34,129 nucleotides of DNA from the NCBI RefSeq assembly GCF_001422045.1, contig NZ_LMLW01000003.1:1-34129 (forward strand). Reading direction: 5' to 3'. Under the pieces are notes generated by a model, which saw only the letters and a list, made by a program, of their open reading frames with translations, was not told the DNA's origin and did not search any database. The position numbers and the translations under genes are program-made. The DNA is from Sphingomonas sp. Leaf242 (GTDB lineage Bacteria; Pseudomonadota; Alphaproteobacteria; Sphingomonadales; Sphingomonadaceae). Below are positions 32,662-34,129 of this stretch, in pieces; position 1 is the stretch's first letter, and every line of letters starts with the position of its first letter.

Positions 32662-33672
32662 ATGATATTTGATCATATAAGCGAAGCTATAAAGCTGCCC
32701 AGCATTATTCGGCTTGAGAAAAACCTTTACGTTGCTCGATTCGAAAGTATGAAGGTTTATTCGGTATCAACTGCTGTTCAAAGTTTGCTTGATGCAGGAT
32801 CAATCGATCAAACAACTACCCTTATAGATAGCTCAAGCGGCGTATATGCCTATGCTCTCGCCTTGGCATGCAATCGGTTCGGCCTAAAATGCCACATTGT
32901 AGGTTCAAGCACCGTCGACTTGGCATTGTTGCTGCAGCTTAGGATTCTCGGTGCGACAGTTGAACAGGTCCCTGCAGAAGGATCACTTAAGCTTGACCAA
33001 CATCGGCGGGTTTCCCGTGTCAAGGAAATTGTGGGTAAACGTCCGTCATACTACTGGATGCGTCAATATCATGACGCTATTCACTACCTAGGCTATAAGC
33101 CACTCGCTGATATCATCGCCGCTCAAATCGGCGCTGAGAATCTAACGGTAGTAGGAAGCATTGGTTCGGGTTGTTCAACTGGGGGGCTCACGGAAGCCTT
33201 GCGGGTTTATCAAAGCGATGTGCGTTTAATCGGTATCCAGCCATTTGGAAGCGTAACATTTGGGAGTGAGCACGTCGACGATCCTGGCATCGCCATGGCT
33301 GGGATGGGCAGCGGCATCCCATTTGAAAACGTCCGACCAGAACTTTACGATGAGATGCACTGGGTCTCCCTTGGCTACGGACTATCGGGCGCCGTAGCTC
33401 TCCTCCGACGCCATGCGGTATTCGCCGGCCTATCGAGCGGCTGCTGCTATTTGGTCGCAAAGCGTGAAGCTGACAGGTCGCCCAACCAGAATGTCATCTT
33501 TATCGCTCCGGATACCGGACACCGTTACGTCGATACGGTCTTTGCTCGGCATGGCGAGGCACTGCCCCTAGAGGCGCTCTCTCCGATCGAGATTTCCAGT
33601 CAAGAAATGCTGGATCTGCCATGGGCCTACATGCCGTGGCTTCGCCGGCCGTACCGCGTCAACGAGGAATGA
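32662..33672 (+). CDS. Cysteine synthase-fold PLP protein with altered active site
   Basis: A 336-residue protein with the fold-type II plan of cysteine synthase / SbnA. Seen are an N-terminal LPSIIRLEKNLYVARFES, a substrate loop region SSSGVYAYALALAC, the cofactor phosphate loop GSIGSGCSTGG (near 169-179), GLSSGCC and APDTGHRYVDTVF near the end. In the family the PLP-binding Lys lies in an S-V-K motif, but here it reads S-V-S-T-A, and the Asn of SGN(T)G is Val. The enzyme may therefore use PLP differently, be inactive or be an allosteric partner. In context it would act on a phosphorylated Thr or Ser in a beta-replacement. ATG with GAGG nine bases before. Confidence 0.78.
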   Translation: MIFDHISEAIKLPSIIRLEKNLYVARFESMKVYSVSTAVQSLLDAGSIDQTTTLIDSSSGVYAYALALACNRFGLKCHIVGSSTVDLALLLQLRILGATVEQVPAEGSLKLDQHRRVSRVKEIVGKRPSYYWMRQYHDAIHYLGYKPLADIIAAQIGAENLTVVGSIGSGCSTGGLTEALRVYQSDVRLIGIQPFGSVTFGSEHVDDPGIAMAGMGSGIPFENVRPELYDEMHWVSLGYGLSGAVALLRRHAVFAGLSSGCCYLVAKREADRSPNQNVIFIAPDTGHRYVDTVFARHGEALPLEALSPIEISSQEMLDLPWAYMPWLRRPYRVNEE

Positions 33673-33718
33673 TGTGGTCTTTGCACATGCCAAAATGTGA
33701 TTGTTGAAAGGAATATCC

Positions 33719-34129
33719 TTGGCTCGTAAGACTTTGCTAGCGATTGAGACTGTCACATCTGGCGTCCAACGAATGGCGGACCACGCTGCGCGTCTAGGGC
33801 ATCAGCTCGTAGTGCTCGCGGAGAATCCTGAAATATATGCCAACCCTGGGGGGGCCATTGTTTTGGGTTTTCCAACCCGTGACAACTCTGCTGTTGAGAA
33901 ATACATTGCAGAGCGTCGAACCGACATCGGCAACGTATTTAGCAGTACGGATACCTGGGCGATCGTCGCTGCGACGATGCGGGAAAAGTTCGGATTCCGG
34001 TCTCGCTTTACCACCGACAAGCTGCGGCTGCTGCGCGATAAGGAATGGGTTCAGAAGCAGACCCGATCAATCGAATTAGCTGATAAACCCAAGTACCCAC
34101 GTATAATCAAGCCCCGCAGTGGTACCGGA
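33719..34129 (+). CDS. ATP-grasp peptide ligase A, N-terminal part (continues at 103)
   Basis: The first 137 codons of ligase A, reading in frame into base 103 of the window through the 102-base overlap. It starts at TTG 33719 with GAAAGGA six bases before. The region is the preATP-grasp domain (LARKTLLAIETVTSGVQRMA and FSSTDTWAIVAATMREKFGF), ending in the ATP loop KPRSGTG. No ATG is available near the start. Forty-six bases separate it from the PLP gene. With its other half at 1-837 it makes a full-length ligase. Confidence 0.9.
   Translation, partial: MARKTLLAIETVTSGVQRMADHAARLGHQLVVLAENPEIYANPGGAIVLGFPTRDNSAVEKYIAERRTDIGNVFSSTDTWAIVAATMREKFGFRSRFTTDKLRLLRDKEWVQKQTRSIELADKPKYPRIIKPRSGTG
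34028..34129. repeat. Terminal direct repeat, right copy (circular join)
   Basis: Identical to bases 1-102. See the left copy for what it means. Confidence 0.93.

Overview
The window is almost certainly a complete circular plasmid of about 34,027 bp. Its last 102 bases (34028-34129) are identical to its first 102, and an open reading frame runs through that join without a break. The Dcm-Vsr-EcoRII set, the RPA-type initiator, the Ti/RSF1010-like traC/traD/traA block and the style of the accessory genes point to an alphaproteobacterium, most likely a sphingomonad. No tRNA, rRNA, CRISPR array or intact transposase gene was seen.

Layout: (1) A biosynthetic operon on the + strand runs from 28243 through the circular join to 4137. 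It holds a membrane-tethered LuxR-type regulator, two small proteins, a TonB-dependent receptor, a PduX-like GHMP amino-acid kinase, a CysK-fold PLP protein, two ATP-grasp peptide ligases flanking an MFS transporter, and a GshB-like ATP-grasp ligase. Many of the genes overlap at GTGA/ATGA junctions. Its codon use looks visibly more AT-rich than the rest of the plasmid. It reads as an undescribed pathway for a small peptide or modified amino-acid product. (2) 4688-5778: an HU protein, a small unknown protein with a paralogue at 16048, and a YefM-YoeB toxin-antitoxin pair. (3) 5972-13811: a defence-type island. An EcoRII-like restriction-modification operon (HTH-C5 methyltransferase, Vsr, EcoRII endonuclease) converges, with six bases between stop codons, on an operon for a double-GHKL sensor kinase-like protein, a receiver-domain protein and an HNH nuclease. 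(4) 13916-17286: a serine resolvase with its res region, a nested inverted-repeat element, a gene-poor stretch and an orphan nuclease-like gene. (5) 17294-20680: the plasmid core, with TAAGC centromere-like repeats, an SprT-like protease, ParA, a small ParB-like protein, an RPA replication initiator, iterons, a DnaA box and an AT-rich unwinding region. (6) 20904-27001: the remains of a mobilisation region, with a VbhA/VirD4 fusion remnant, traD fragment, traD, traC, oriT, a frameshifted traA relaxase and a frameshifted downstream gene. (7) 27317-28054: a zinc-finger HNH protein between the transfer block and the biosynthetic operon.

Taken together, the plasmid replicates by an iteron mechanism, is actively partitioned, and is stabilised by a toxin-antitoxin system and restriction-modification. 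It has lost most conjugation genes but keeps an oriT and a (possibly broken) relaxase. Its main cargo is the ATP-grasp/kinase/PLP operon with its own uptake receptor and exporter. All function calls come from reading motifs and were not confirmed by database search.
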